NCBI GenBank assembly: GCA_038235165.1
Contig: JBBSUG010000012.1
Location: forward strand, 65,023-129,022
Length of the DNA: 64,000 nt
Direction of reading: 5' to 3'
Source of the DNA: GCA-002050365 sp038235165
GTDB lineage: Bacteria > Acidobacteriota > Blastocatellia > Pyrinomonadales > Pyrinomonadaceae
In this document: positions 8,240 through 16,842 of the stretch, one piece after another
Layout: every line of letters begins with the position of its first letter
Position numbering within the stretch: the first letter of the stretch is position 1
Program-made: the position numbers and the translations under genes
Notes under the pieces: model-generated
Told to the model about the DNA's origin: nothing
The model's database searches: none
What the model saw: only the letters and a program-made list of their open reading frames with translations

Positions 8240-11200
8240 ATGAAAGGTAAGATTTTAACAAGTTGGAGCTTACTCTGGCTGCTGGCAACGATTATATTCG
8301 TCATCGGCGGCGCACTTAATTTATTACAGCGGACGTATCACAATCTGCCGCCGACTGACGGCGTAGTTTGGACGGAGAAGGCGGACGGTATCTACGCGGA
8401 AAGAATTTTGCCGGAACTAGCCGCATCGCGGGCGGGAATCGCCGTTGGCGATAAACTGCTCGGCATTTCGCTCGACGAAAAACAATTTGATGAAATTGCC
8501 TCACCCGGCGATGTACAGATGTATCTTGAAACAGCGGGGGTTGACGGTAATCTGACTTATTTTTATCAGCGTCCCTCCTATTCTTTTGCCGAAAATTTTT
8601 ATTACGCCGATTTAACTCACATTGATACGCTGCCGCGCTGGACAGCTTCGATAATTTTTTTGTCGCTGGTCGGTCTGGTTTGGCTCGGAATCGGTATTTT
8701 TGTATTGTTCAAACAAGGCAGTCGTTCGCCGTTTGTCCTGCATTTCGCTGCTGTGTGTCTTGCCGCTTTCATTTTTCACGTTTATAAACCAATCGGGTTG
8801 GGTGAAGATTTGGATTTGGCAATCAGTCTGCTGGATGATTTTGCATTTGCCTTTTTCGTGCCTCTTTTTCTGCATTTCTGTTTGCGCTACCCGGTCAGAA
8901 GCGAAGTTTTTGACGATCCGCGTTGGAAAACATACGCACTGTATGTTCCGGCGACCTTGATTTCATTCGGCATTTTCGCGCTTTCGTTAATTTATTATCT
9001 CGCGCCGAAATCCGACTTGATTGCTAAAATCGCCGGTTTTACCGATCGCAACAATCTTTTTGGTATTTTATATCAAGTCAATTTCTATCATTTCGTCATT
9101 GGAATCTCGCTTGGCGGCAGTGTTCTGTTATGGCGATTTTTCAAAAATAAACATCAGCCGCTCATCCGTCAGCGAATAAAATGGGCGATGTGGGGAACGA
9201 TTGCGGCGGTCGTGCCGATTGTCGCCTTCCAAATTGCCAAACGCTTTCTATATCTCCCGGAAGATAATTTTTCGGTCGCCATTACTACTCTGCCGCTCGC
9301 GCTGATTCCGCTGAGTTTCGGTCATTCGGTGGTGCGCTATCGTTTGATGGATGTTGATGTCGTCGTGCGCCGTGCGCTCGTCTATGCGCTGACAACGCTG
9401 GCGATTGCGGCGATGATCGGGACAATCGCCATTGGACTCGTCTTTGTCGCGGTCGGTAATGATTTCGTTCTGAATGGGGAAATCGCCCTTCGAGCCTTGA
9501 TTGCGATCATTGCGATGGCGGGAATTGTTTTACTGTCCGAACCGCTCAAAAGATTTTTACAGGAACGCGCCGACCGTTTTTTCTACGGCGAACGCTACGA
9601 TTTGCGACACGGACTGCTTGATTTCGGCAGAACAATTTCGGCGACGACCGCGCTCGAACCGCTTTTAAATGCGCTGACCGAAAGACTGCGTCAGGTGCTT
9701 GATGTCGAAAAAGTGGCGATTTTCATCGAAAATGACCAGTCGCTGGAAGGTTATCGCATCGCCAAATCGGTCGGGATTACCGAAAACTACAAGATTCCCA
9801 GTGATTTCCGGCAGATGATCCGGCAGAAATCCGCCGAAAAAGGTATCGTTCGCGCCGACGATTTTGAACTTCTCGAAGGTGAAGAAGAGAACGAAACTCA
9901 ACCCGAAAACGGCAGCGGCAAAATTTTCGGCATTAACAAGAGAAAAATCGCTCGTCAGGAACTTCATTATTTTGTGCCGTGCGTCGTGCGCGGCAAAATG
10001 GTCGCGGTTATCGGTTTAGGACGCGCCGGTGACGGTTCGTTGTTGTCGAGCGAAGATTTGGATATTTTGCAGACGGTTTCCGGTTATGTTGCCGTCGCTG
10101 TCGAAAATAGTCTGCTTTATCAGGAGCAGGAAACCCGCGCCGAAGAACTCGCGCTGCTCAAAGAATTTAACGAATCAATCGTCGAATCGGTCAATGTCGG
10201 CTTGCTCGCCGTTGACGAAAGCGGACGCATCACGCGCAGCAATTCGACGTTTGAAGCGATGATGGAATTGAGCCGCGAACAGATCATCAGCAAACTCGTC
10301 GAAGACATTTTTGACGAAAGTTTTGCGTTGAATTTAGAAAACATTCTCGGCAAATCGCGCTGGCATCTGACCGAAATCCGCAACGCTTACAAACTTTTTA
10401 CAACTAATTCCAAAGGCAAGGCTTTAATTATCAACGTCGCCGTCGCACCGCTGCGGTCTGTTTCGCACGGGCAAACGGGCGCGATTATCGTTTTGGAAAA
10501 CGTCACGACACGCATCAAACTCGAAGAGACATTACAGCAAAGCGAGAAACTTTCAAGCATCGGACTTCTCGCCGCCGGTGTCGCGCACGAAGTCAACACG
10601 CCGCTGACGGGCGTTTCGAGTTATACGCAGATGCTACTCGGAATGATTCCCGAAACCGACCCGAAACACGCGCTGCTGCAAAAAGTTCAGAAACAAACCG
10701 AACGTGCTTCAAATATCGTCGGCAATTTATTAAATTTCTCGCGCACGGGCAATGCGACTGAATTTACCGATATTGACATTAATAAACTGCTCGACGACAC
10801 GCTGCAACTGCTCGAACCGCAGATGCGGAAATCGCAAATTGAAATCACTAAAAACTACTCCGATGCCGCACCGAAAATTTACGGCAGTGCCAGCAAATTG
10901 CAGCAGGTTTTCACAAATTTAATCATTAACGCACGGGACGCAATGGCATTCGGCGGCGGCACGATCACGCTGACGACTTCATTTGACGATGAAGATCGCA
11001 TCGTCGTCGAAGTATCCGATACCGGCAGCGGCATCGAACCGGAAAACCTCAACAAAATCTACGACCCGTTTTTCACTACCAAAGGCGTTGGCAGCGGCAC
11101 AGGTTTAGGATTAGCAGTTTCTTACGGCATTGTGCAGGAACACGCCGGAACCATTGAAACCATCAGCGAAGTCGGCGAAGGGACGACGTTTCGGCTTGTC

Positions 11201-11245
11201 TTTCCGGTCGTTCAAAAGCCAAATCTTCAACGTGCTGTTAGTTAA
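8240..11245 (+). CDS. Multi-domain membrane sensor histidine kinase (PDZ-like, GAF, PAS, HisKA, HATPase)
   Basis: About 1001 residues from the ATG at 8240 (M-K-G-K-I-L-T); a GTG 63 bases upstream keeps the frame but adds a poor leader. Order: a first membrane helix, an extracytoplasmic stretch resembling a PDZ fold (A-G-I-A-V-G-D-K-L-L-G-I), seven or so further membrane helices (about residues 130-400), a GAF domain, a PAS domain (S-V-N-V-G-L-L-A-V-D-E-S-G), the phosphoacceptor H783 in A-H-E-V-N-T-P-L, and an ATPase domain with N-box N-A-R-D-A-M, G1 D-T-G-S-G-I and G2 G-S-G-T-G-L-G-L. It autophosphorylates in response to an unknown membrane or redox/ligand signal. No response regulator is adjacent, so it is an orphan; the receiver proteins at 57959 and 58473 are far away. 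Confidence 0.9.
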   Translation: MKGKILTSWSLLWLLATIIFVIGGALNLLQRTYHNLPPTDGVVWTEKADGIYAERILPELAASRAGIAVGDKLLGISLDEKQFDEIASPGDVQMYLETAGVDGNLTYFYQRPSYSFAENFYYADLTHIDTLPRWTASIIFLSLVGLVWLGIGIFVLFKQGSRSPFVLHFAAVCLAAFIFHVYKPIGLGEDLDLAISLLDDFAFAFFVPLFLHFCLRYPVRSEVFDDPRWKTYALYVPATLISFGIFALSLIYYLAPKSDLIAKIAGFTDRNNLFGILYQVNFYHFVIGISLGGSVLLWRFFKNKHQPLIRQRIKWAMWGTIAAVVPIVAFQIAKRFLYLPEDNFSVAITTLPLALIPLSFGHSVVRYRLMDVDVVVRRALVYALTTLAIAAMIGTIAIGLVFVAVGNDFVLNGEIALRALIAIIAMAGIVLLSEPLKRFLQERADRFFYGERYDLRHGLLDFGRTISATTALEPLLNALTERLRQVLDVEKVAIFIENDQSLEGYRIAKSVGITENYKIPSDFRQMIRQKSAEKGIVRADDFELLEGEEENETQPENGSGKIFGINKRKIARQELHYFVPCVVRGKMVAVIGLGRAGDGSLLSSEDLDILQTVSGYVAVAVENSLLYQEQETRAEELALLKEFNESIVESVNVGLLAVDESGRITRSNSTFEAMMELSREQIISKLVEDIFDESFALNLENILGKSRWHLTEIRNAYKLFTTNSKGKALIINVAVAPLRSVSHGQTGAIIVLENVTTRIKLEETLQQSEKLSSIGLLAAGVAHEVNTPLTGVSSYTQMLLGMIPETDPKHALLQKVQKQTERASNIVGNLLNFSRTGNATEFTDIDINKLLDDTLQLLEPQMRKSQIEITKNYSDAAPKIYGSASKLQQVFTNLIINARDAMAFGGGTITLTTSFDDEDRIVVEVSDTGSGIEPENLNKIYDPFFTTKGVGSGTGLGLAVSYGIVQEHAGTIETISEVGEGTTFRLVFPVVQKPNLQRAVS

Positions 11246-11277
11246 ATTCAAAGTTACATTGCTCGAACTTAACGCTA

Positions 11278-11789
11278 ATGCGACCAAACTACAAAGAAAT
11301 CAAAAAGAAAATTGCGCTTAGATTTTTGCCTGTACTGATTTTGTTTTTCAGTCTTTCATTGATTGTAGTCGGGCAAAACGAAGAATCTAATGAATCTGTG
11401 CCAGTTGCCGTTACAGATCAAGCAATGGAACAAGTTGTTCGGAGAATTTTGGTTTGGTATTTCAAACCGAGAAAGCAGAAGAAAGTAATTTATCTTGCTG
11501 AAAAAGGACTTCAGAAACCTTGGCTGCCAAGAATTGAAGGTGTCGAGTTTTGGTTATTGCCTGAAAATGAAGTTGCGAAAAAGACGGCGTTCATTTTTTT
11601 ACTAAACTTGAAGAAATCTCAAAGAATAAATTTCATATTGGTTTTGCCTTCGGTGATCCAACTTGTGATTATACTGGAGACAGTTGGAATTTTCGCATCT
11701 CGAAACAACAAGTAAGACTTTGGAAGAAAGACGGAGATAGCTTTGGTGCCGGTTGTTCGCGCAGTGATACAAACGTCAGCGATTCATAG
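11278..11789 (+). pseudogene. Exported hypothetical protein, frameshifted in an A-run
   Basis: An ATG at 11278 opens a frame with a Lys/Arg start and a strong hydrophobic segment (signal peptide or anchor), then a soluble part to about residue 100. At the run of five A at 11578-11582 the apparent protein jumps to another frame: the first frame continues as an implausible hydrophobic tail stopping at 11715, whereas the next frame reads D-G-V-H-F-F-T-K-L-E-E-I and on to a natural-looking hydrophilic end at a TAG at 11787-11789. One extra A would restore an approximately 170-residue protein. I do not recognise the family. Either a real pseudogene or a sequence error in a homopolymer. Confidence 0.6.
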
Positions 11790-11851
11790 ATCACGAAGCA
11801 ATCTAACACATCGTTGGATGTAAGAGCGAAAAGCGACTTTCCCAATATCTA

Positions 11852-12028
11852 ATGTTACGCAAAGCGAGAAGAGACTGGATCGCAATCCGTCCCAGTTGCT
11901 ATTGAGCATCGCTTCGGTGCGAAAAAATACTTGTTGAAATAAAAGTTCAAAAGCTGGCGAAACGCTTTTTCGCGCTATCGCGCTCATTGCAACCGGGACG
12001 GATTGCGCTCCAGTCTCTTGTGTAACAT
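11852..12028. repeat. Imperfect palindromic element, about 177 bp
   Basis: The two ends are inverted copies: ATGTTAC ... GAGACTGGATCGCAATCCG on the left and CGGATTGCGCTCCAGTCTC ... GTAACAT on the right. The similarity continues inward (CCGTCCCAGTTGC against GCAACCGGGACGG, then ATTGAGC against GCTCAT). There is no gene inside. The size and structure fit a small MITE-like or REP-derived element, or the footprint of a structured RNA. It fills most of the 348-base gap between the frameshifted gene and the aminotransferase; the rest (12029-12137) holds only a short ACGGGCGAAACCCGT hairpin. Confidence 0.65.
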
Positions 12029-12137
12029 CAATTATAAATTTGAATCAAGCCGGTTTGGTAATGACGATTACGGGCGAAACCCGTCGCTAAACGTAATGAA
12101 GTTGTTATTTTAATTTCACCACTAAAATCTATAATCT

Positions 12138-12989
12138 TTGAAGCCAAATACCTACAAAAAAATACTCTTCAACAATCAAATTTTACCCGCCGATAAAATT
12201 TCCCTGCTGGCAATATCTTCCGCCTCACTTTATGGGAAAGGTGTGTTCACGACGCTCGCAATTTACGATTCAAAACCTTTTTTGTGGGAGAAACACTGGA
12301 AAAGATTGGCGGAGAATGCGGAGCAAGTCGGCATTGATTTGTCGGCATTTTCAAGTGAAAGTGCTGCCGATTCGGTCGCAAAACTTATTTTGGAAAACAA
12401 AATTACGGATGCCCGCGCGAGATTAACTTTTTTTGACGAATCTGCCGCCGGGATTTGGAATTTTGAGACAGATAAAAAAACGAGTCTTTTGATTACCATC
12501 GGCGATTTGCGAACTGTTTCAAAAGATTGGCGAGTGACGATTTCACCTTTTCGCGTTAATTCGACTTCGCCGCTTGCCGGTGTCAAATCGTGCAATTATC
12601 TGGAAAATATACTGGCTTTAGATGATGCAAAAACTAAATGTTTTGATGAAGCGATTCGATTAAACGAACGCGGCGAAATTGCGGCGGCGTGTCTGGCGAA
12701 TATTTTTTGGATAAAAGATCAAAAGATTTTCACGCCGTCTTTGGAAACCGGTTGTTTGAAAGGCACGACGCGAAGTTTGATCGTCGAAAATTTCGCGGTC
12801 GAAGAAACAAAAGCAGAGTTGCGGGAAATGGAAAACGCGGAAGACATTTTTTTAACTTCAAGCGGAATCGGCGTGTTAAGAATTGCCGAACTTGAAACGA
12901 AAAGATTTGCCGAACCGTCAGAAATTTTCGAAAACATCGAAAATTTCTTCTCTAAAGTCAGAACCGTCTGCGGTAGCGGACAATTTTAA
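12138..12989 (+). CDS. Class IV PLP-dependent aminotransferase (PabC / D-amino-acid / branched-chain type)
   Basis: About 283 residues. Family marks are the N-terminal G-K-G-V-F-T-T-L-A turn, the arginine-containing R-L-A-E-N segment, the catalytic lysine in G-V-K-S-C-N-Y-L-E-N-I-L-A near residue 150, and L-E-T-G-C-L-K-G-T-T-R near 210. Members include 4-amino-4-deoxychorismate lyase (folate pathway), branched-chain and D-amino-acid aminotransferases; sequence reading cannot separate them, though pabC-like is the most likely. The start is a TTG at 12138 without an obvious Shine-Dalgarno. The last codons (V-R-T-V-C-G-S-G) are supplied by the left arm of a palindromic repeat, so the natural C-terminus was probably altered. 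Confidence 0.8.
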   Translation: MKPNTYKKILFNNQILPADKISLLAISSASLYGKGVFTTLAIYDSKPFLWEKHWKRLAENAEQVGIDLSAFSSESAADSVAKLILENKITDARARLTFFDESAAGIWNFETDKKTSLLITIGDLRTVSKDWRVTISPFRVNSTSPLAGVKSCNYLENILALDDAKTKCFDEAIRLNERGEIAAACLANIFWIKDQKIFTPSLETGCLKGTTRSLIVENFAVEETKAELREMENAEDIFLTSSGIGVLRIAELETKRFAEPSEIFENIENFFSKVRTVCGSGQF

Positions 12990-13050
12990 TTGTTAAACTA
13001 AATATTTCGCTGATTACTTCAACCGCCCGCTACCGCAGACGGTTCTGACT
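12956..13050. repeat. Palindromic element with perfect 24-bp inverted ends
   Basis: Positions 12956-12979 and 13027-13050 are exact reverse complements over 24 bases (core AGAACCGTCTGCGGTAG). A 47-base AT-richer spacer separates them. The left arm lies within the 3' end of the aminotransferase gene. This form suggests a REP/MITE-type mobile palindrome; as RNA it would also be a strong hairpin between the convergent aminotransferase and SDR genes. Confidence 0.75.
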
Positions 13051-13072
13051 CTGCAAACCTTGAACCTGAACC

Positions 13073-13870
13073 TTACTTTTTATCTTCAAATTTCGGACGC
13101 AAAACGCTGCCGACGATGCGGGTTATCAGTGAATCCGGCACGAAAATTCCAAATCGTGTCGTCAGATAATTTGTCCAGCCGGAAATGACGGAAGCGCTGC
13201 CATTTTTGACGGCGTTTAAACCGGCTTTGACGACTTCTTCGGAGGTTTGCATTCCTTTTTTCAAAAAAGCGTCCTTAACATTTGTGCCGATGTTCGCCGC
13301 GTCGAAAAAGTTTGTTTCCGTCGGACCCGGACACAGTGCCGTCACCGTAATATTAAACAGGCGATTTTCTTCTGCAATCGCTTCGCTGAACGAGCGAACA
13401 AACGCTTTGGTCGCCGCGTAAGTCGCCATAAACGGCACGGGCTGAAAACTTGCGGTTGACGCGACGTTGATAATAACGCCGCTTTTTCGCGCCCGCATCG
13501 GCGGCAGAAAACGATGTGTCAGAGCAACGACTGCCGTGATATTTAAATCTATCATTGCCAGTTCGTCTTTAAGTTCGAGCCGCGCAAAATCGCCCATCGA
13601 ACCGAAACCGGCGTTGTTAATCAGCCATTCGACTTCCATTCCGTGACGTTCGGTTTCGTTGAAAAGCTGCAAATCCGCTTTAGGTTCGGTCAAATCAAGA
13701 GCGACGTAATGCGCTGTAATGCCGTGTTCGAGCATCAACTCATCGCAAATTTGATGCAGTTTTTTTTCGGAACGTGCTGCCAAAACCAGATTGTGTTTTT
13801 CTGCCGCGAGCCGCCGCGCAAATGCTTCGCCGATGCCGCTTGAAGCTCCTGTAATGAGTGTGCATTTCAT
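13073..13870 (-). CDS. Short-chain dehydrogenase/reductase
   Basis: 265 residues, a classical SDR. It shows the NAD(P)-binding T-G-A-S-S-G-I-G (residues 6-13), N-N-A-G near 88, and the catalytic Ser and Y-x-x-x-K in N-V-A-S-T-A-S...Y-A-A-T-K; A-A-R-S-E after beta-2 suggests NADP preference. It resembles the DltE/YqjQ-like oxidoreductases whose substrate is generally unknown. The ATG overlaps the stop of the HETGH membrane gene by four bases, so the two are translated together. Confidence 0.9.
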   Translation of the reverse strand: MKCTLITGASSGIGEAFARRLAAEKHNLVLAARSEKKLHQICDELMLEHGITAHYVALDLTEPKADLQLFNETERHGMEVEWLINNAGFGSMGDFARLELKDELAMIDLNITAVVALTHRFLPPMRARKSGVIINVASTASFQPVPFMATYAATKAFVRSFSEAIAEENRLFNITVTALCPGPTETNFFDAANIGTNVKDAFLKKGMQTSEEVVKAGLNAVKNGSASVISGWTNYLTTRFGIFVPDSLITRIVGSVLRPKFEDKK

Positions 13871-14385
13871 AAATCAGTTTCATTTTGCGGGCAAATCGAA
13901 TAGTAAATTGATGTAGTTCCAGCCGCAATGATAGTCAATGTTCCCAAAATTCGGATCAATTTTGCAACTGCCTTCGTCGAATTTATCAAACCCGTTTCGG
14001 TCAGCAAGTAATTCCAATCGTGAAAACTTCCTTCGCTGCCGGTCAAACCGCTCGTCAAAACAATCTGCATCACCACTGCGTCAGCCGCGTAAACAAAAAC
14101 GTTGAGAATGCTTTGCCCGACCCAGAAAAGGACGATTGCCGCCGAATAATATTTTTCATACCAGACGAAATATCCAACAAAAACGGCGGACATTATGACT
14201 TGAAACAGCGAACCGCCGGCGATCATCATAAATTCGCCGAACGGACGAAAAAGCAGATGTCCCGTTTCGTGAATCGGCAGATCAACCAGATCGAGAAAAC
14301 TGCCGTTCAGCGGCGCGTAAGCAATCGAAAGAAAATAAAGCGTCAGCAAAACGGCAAAAATAAGTTTCGGATAATTGATCGGCAT
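13867..14385 (-). CDS. Membrane protein with HETGH motif (M50-like)
   Basis: 172 residues with four or five hydrophobic segments. After the first segment comes L-P-I-H-E-T-G-H-L-L-F, a perfect HExxH zinc-peptidase motif near residue 39-43, as in site-2-protease-like (M50B) proteins. The length is short and no clear N-P-D-G second motif is visible, so protease activity is uncertain. It precedes the SDR gene with a 4-base overlap. Upstream, 14386-14475 is an AT-rich gap with no gene. Confidence 0.65.
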   Translation of the reverse strand: MPINYPKLIFAVLLTLYFLSIAYAPLNGSFLDLVDLPIHETGHLLFRPFGEFMMIAGGSLFQVIMSAVFVGYFVWYEKYYSAAIVLFWVGQSILNVFVYAADAVVMQIVLTSGLTGSEGSFHDWNYLLTETGLINSTKAVAKLIRILGTLTIIAAGTTSIYYSICPQNETDL

Positions 14386-14475
14386 AATTATTTGAATAAG
14401 ATTTTTGAAGTGATAACTTCGGAGAATCGCACTGAACGACGCGACTTTTCAAATTTTACACTAAATTTAACCGAT

Positions 14476-14988
14476 TCAAATATTTATTTTCAAAAATTCA
14501 TCTTTGGAAATCGCGTACTGCACCAAACTTTGCCCGTAAAACGTGGCGATTTTGACGAACTGCATTCCGAGTTTTTCCATCACGCGCCGTGAAGCCATAT
14601 TTTCGGGACGTGCGACGGCGACGAGTCTTTCGGCGTTTAAGTCTTCAAAAGCGTAGCGCACAAACCGTTCGGCGGCTTCGGTGGCGAAATTTTTGCCCCA
14701 GTGCGCTTTGTCAATCGCGTAGCCGATTTCTATTTCGCCGGTTTCTTTTAAACGCCAGATGCCGCACCATCCTAAAAAAAAATCCGTCTTTTTTTCGATG
14801 ACCGCGCAAAATCCGAGCCGGTCTTTGTGCCATCGCGCCGAAACGAGTTTGATCCAGTCGAAAGATTCGTCACGCACTTGCGGTTCGCGGATAAAACGCA
14901 TTATTTCCGCGTCGCTCCGCATCGCAAAAATATCGTCCACATCGCTTTCGACCAGTGGGCGCATAATTAATCTCTCGGTTTCCAACAT
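14476..14988 (-). CDS. GNAT acetyltransferase (RimJ/RimL type)
   Basis: About 170 residues from the ATG at 14988 (M-L-E-T-E-R-L-I-M-R-P). This is the usual RimJ-type opening, so the earlier in-frame ATG at 15006, which falls inside repeat DNA, is less likely. Acetyl-CoA-binding features follow: E-I-G-Y-A-I-D-K-A-H-W-G-K-N-F-A-T-E-A and the N-x-x-S-x-x-V-M-E-K-L-G-M end motif. Relatives acetylate N-termini of ribosomal proteins or small amines; the substrate here is unknown. Confidence 0.85.
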   Translation of the reverse strand: MLETERLIMRPLVESDVDDIFAMRSDAEIMRFIREPQVRDESFDWIKLVSARWHKDRLGFCAVIEKKTDFFLGWCGIWRLKETGEIEIGYAIDKAHWGKNFATEAAERFVRYAFEDLNAERLVAVARPENMASRRVMEKLGMQFVKIATFYGQSLVQYAISKDEFLKINI

Positions 14989-14991
14989 TAT

Positions 14992-15054
14992 AATTCCAAA
15001 TTCCAAATTCCAGATTTTCGATAGATTGATTCTTAATTTGGAATCTGGAATCTT
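14992..15054. repeat. Inverted array of TTCCARA-type repeat
   Basis: The left half is AATTCCAAATTCCAAATTCC then AGATT; the right half is AATTTGGAATCTGGAATC. Separated by about 17 bases, they can fold into one hairpin. It fills the gap between the DUF1015 stop and the GNAT start. The same degenerate 7-8-base unit recurs at 16803-16840, 36945-36972 and in the cell-wall cluster. Confidence 0.7.
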
Positions 15055-16279
15055 AAATGAGATGTATCAGAAGTCCGTCGCGCAGTTTCGGCTCGAACCA
15101 AGTTGATTTCGGCGGCATAATTTCGTTCATATCGGAAACGGCGAAAAGTTCGTCCATCGTCGTCGGGAACAGCGAAAACGCGACGCGCATCTTGTTTTCG
15201 TTCACCAATTTTTCCAGTTCGCCCGTACCGCGTGCGCCGCCGACGAAACCGATACGGTCGTTGGTGCGCGGGTCGTCAATGCCTAAAATCGGGTTCAGCA
15301 AATAATTTTGCAGAATGCTCGCGTCGAGTCGTTCAATCACATCTGGTTCGTCAACATAGTTGACCGCAAATTTTAATTTATACCATTTGCTGTTCAAGTA
15401 CATACAAAATTCGCGTTTATTCTCAGGCGTTTTACCACTTGTTTCGGTGACGACAAAACTTTCGCGCACTTTGTTTAAAAATTCCGTCTCGCTCAAACCG
15501 TTCAAATCTTTAACGACGCGGTTATAAGCCAGAATATGCAAATCTTCCGCCGGGAAAATCCCCGCAATGACGAAATTATAGTCTTCCGCGCCGGTGTGAT
15601 CCGGGTTTTTATCGCGCAAAATCTTCCGCGCCAGATTTGCGCTTTCCATTCGGTGATGCCCGTCGGCGATGTAAATTGCCGGAACTTCCGCAAACGCCGA
15701 AACAAAATCAGCGGTCGCCGCAACGCGCCAGATCATTTGCCGGATTCCGCCCGGACACAGAAAATCGTAAATAGGTTCGGTTTCGACGGCGGCAGCGATC
15801 AATTCTTTTATTTTATCAGTGTTGCGAAAAGCGAGAAAAATCAAACCCGTCTGTGCGCCTGCGCCGATAATGTGGGCGGTGCGGTCGGCAACTTTGTCGG
15901 GACGGGTCTTCTCGTGTTTTTTGATGATGCCGTTGTCATATTCGTCGAGCGAACAACAGGCGACGATGCCGGTTTGCGAATGCGCTTCGGTCGCCAGACG
16001 GTAAATGTAAATACACGATTCGGTTTCCTGAACGAATACTTTATCGTCAATGAACTTTTGCAGATTTTCTCTGGCGCGGGCAAAAACCGTCTCATCCGAC
16101 GGATTAGATTCTGCCGGAAATTCGGCTTCCGAGCGCGTCACACGCAAAAAACTGAGCGGATTCGTTTTGATATAATCACGCGCTTCCGATTCGTAAATGA
16201 CATCGTAAGGCACACAGGAAACAGGCTTTGCGTTTTCAGAAGTCGGGCGCAAAGCGCGAAAAGGTTTGATAACTGCCAC
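15053..16279 (-). CDS. DUF1015 family protein
   Basis: 408 residues, the normal length of DUF1015 (SerC-neighbour, HTH-free family). It opens M-A-V-I-K-P-F-R-A-L-R-P and contains the hallmark I-A-D-G-H-H-R-M near residue 206 and V-P-Y-D-V-I near the start. Biochemical role unknown; the conserved A-D-G-H-H-R suggests a phosphate- or metal-binding site and some members sit in amino-acid metabolism operons. A GTG start is preceded by a strong AAAGGAG. No serA or serC gene lies nearby. Confidence 0.9.
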   Translation of the reverse strand: MAVIKPFRALRPTSENAKPVSCVPYDVIYESEARDYIKTNPLSFLRVTRSEAEFPAESNPSDETVFARARENLQKFIDDKVFVQETESCIYIYRLATEAHSQTGIVACCSLDEYDNGIIKKHEKTRPDKVADRTAHIIGAGAQTGLIFLAFRNTDKIKELIAAAVETEPIYDFLCPGGIRQMIWRVAATADFVSAFAEVPAIYIADGHHRMESANLARKILRDKNPDHTGAEDYNFVIAGIFPAEDLHILAYNRVVKDLNGLSETEFLNKVRESFVVTETSGKTPENKREFCMYLNSKWYKLKFAVNYVDEPDVIERLDASILQNYLLNPILGIDDPRTNDRIGFVGGARGTGELEKLVNENKMRVAFSLFPTTMDELFAVSDMNEIMPPKSTWFEPKLRDGLLIHLI

Positions 16280-16314
16280 TCGAAATTCTCCTTTGGTATC
16301 GTGTCGGATGTTAA

Positions 16315-16800
16315 TTATTTATTAACAGCTGGTTTGTCCGCCTCGCCATTCATCGGCGACACCGGCGCGGCTGCCGGCATCGGCGGCTGTTTGGCGGACA
16401 TATTCTGCATAAATTTGTCGAGCGCGACTTTCCAAATGCCGTCTTCTTTGACAAAGGGAATCGTCTCATAACTGTCCACTATCTTGTTTTTTACTTCAAT
16501 GCTCGCCGTGTCACCCTCGATCTTTTCGTTGCGTGTTTCCGGCATTTCTTTGAGCGACGCGCTGACATTGTTGACCAGAATTTTATCAACCGTCGTGTTT
16601 TTGGCGACCGCAACCTTCTCGACCGCTTCCATCGAACCTTTTGAAAGCAGTTTTTTCATCATTTCAACGTCCTTGTTCTTCGAGGCTTCGACAAAATTGT
16701 TCAAAGTCGCCGCCGGACTAACCGTCGCTGTCGTCGTTGCGCCGCACGCCGCCAATGCCAATACACAATACACAATAATTACCGTTTGATAAATTTTCAT
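16315..16800 (-). CDS. Lipoprotein with DUF4878/NTF2-like domain (copy 1)
   Basis: About 161 residues from the ATG at 16800. A hydrophobic segment ends in the lipobox L-A-A-C, so the mature protein would be a lipid-anchored periplasmic protein. The 110-residue domain (A-T-L-N-N-F-V-E-A-S-K-N-K-D ... P-F-V-K-E-D-G-I-W-K-V) matches the NTF2-like fold of DUF4878 proteins; no enzymatic role is known. A Pro/Ala-rich tail ends the protein. It is clearly a tandem sister of the next gene upstream. Confidence 0.75.
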   Translation of the reverse strand: MKIYQTVIIVYCVLALAACGATTTATVSPAATLNNFVEASKNKDVEMMKKLLSKGSMEAVEKVAVAKNTTVDKILVNNVSASLKEMPETRNEKIEGDTASIEVKNKIVDSYETIPFVKEDGIWKVALDKFMQNMSAKQPPMPAAAPVSPMNGEADKPAVNK

Positions 16801-16842
16801 CGTTAAAAAATCCAAAATCTAAAATCCAAATTGTAAAATCAA

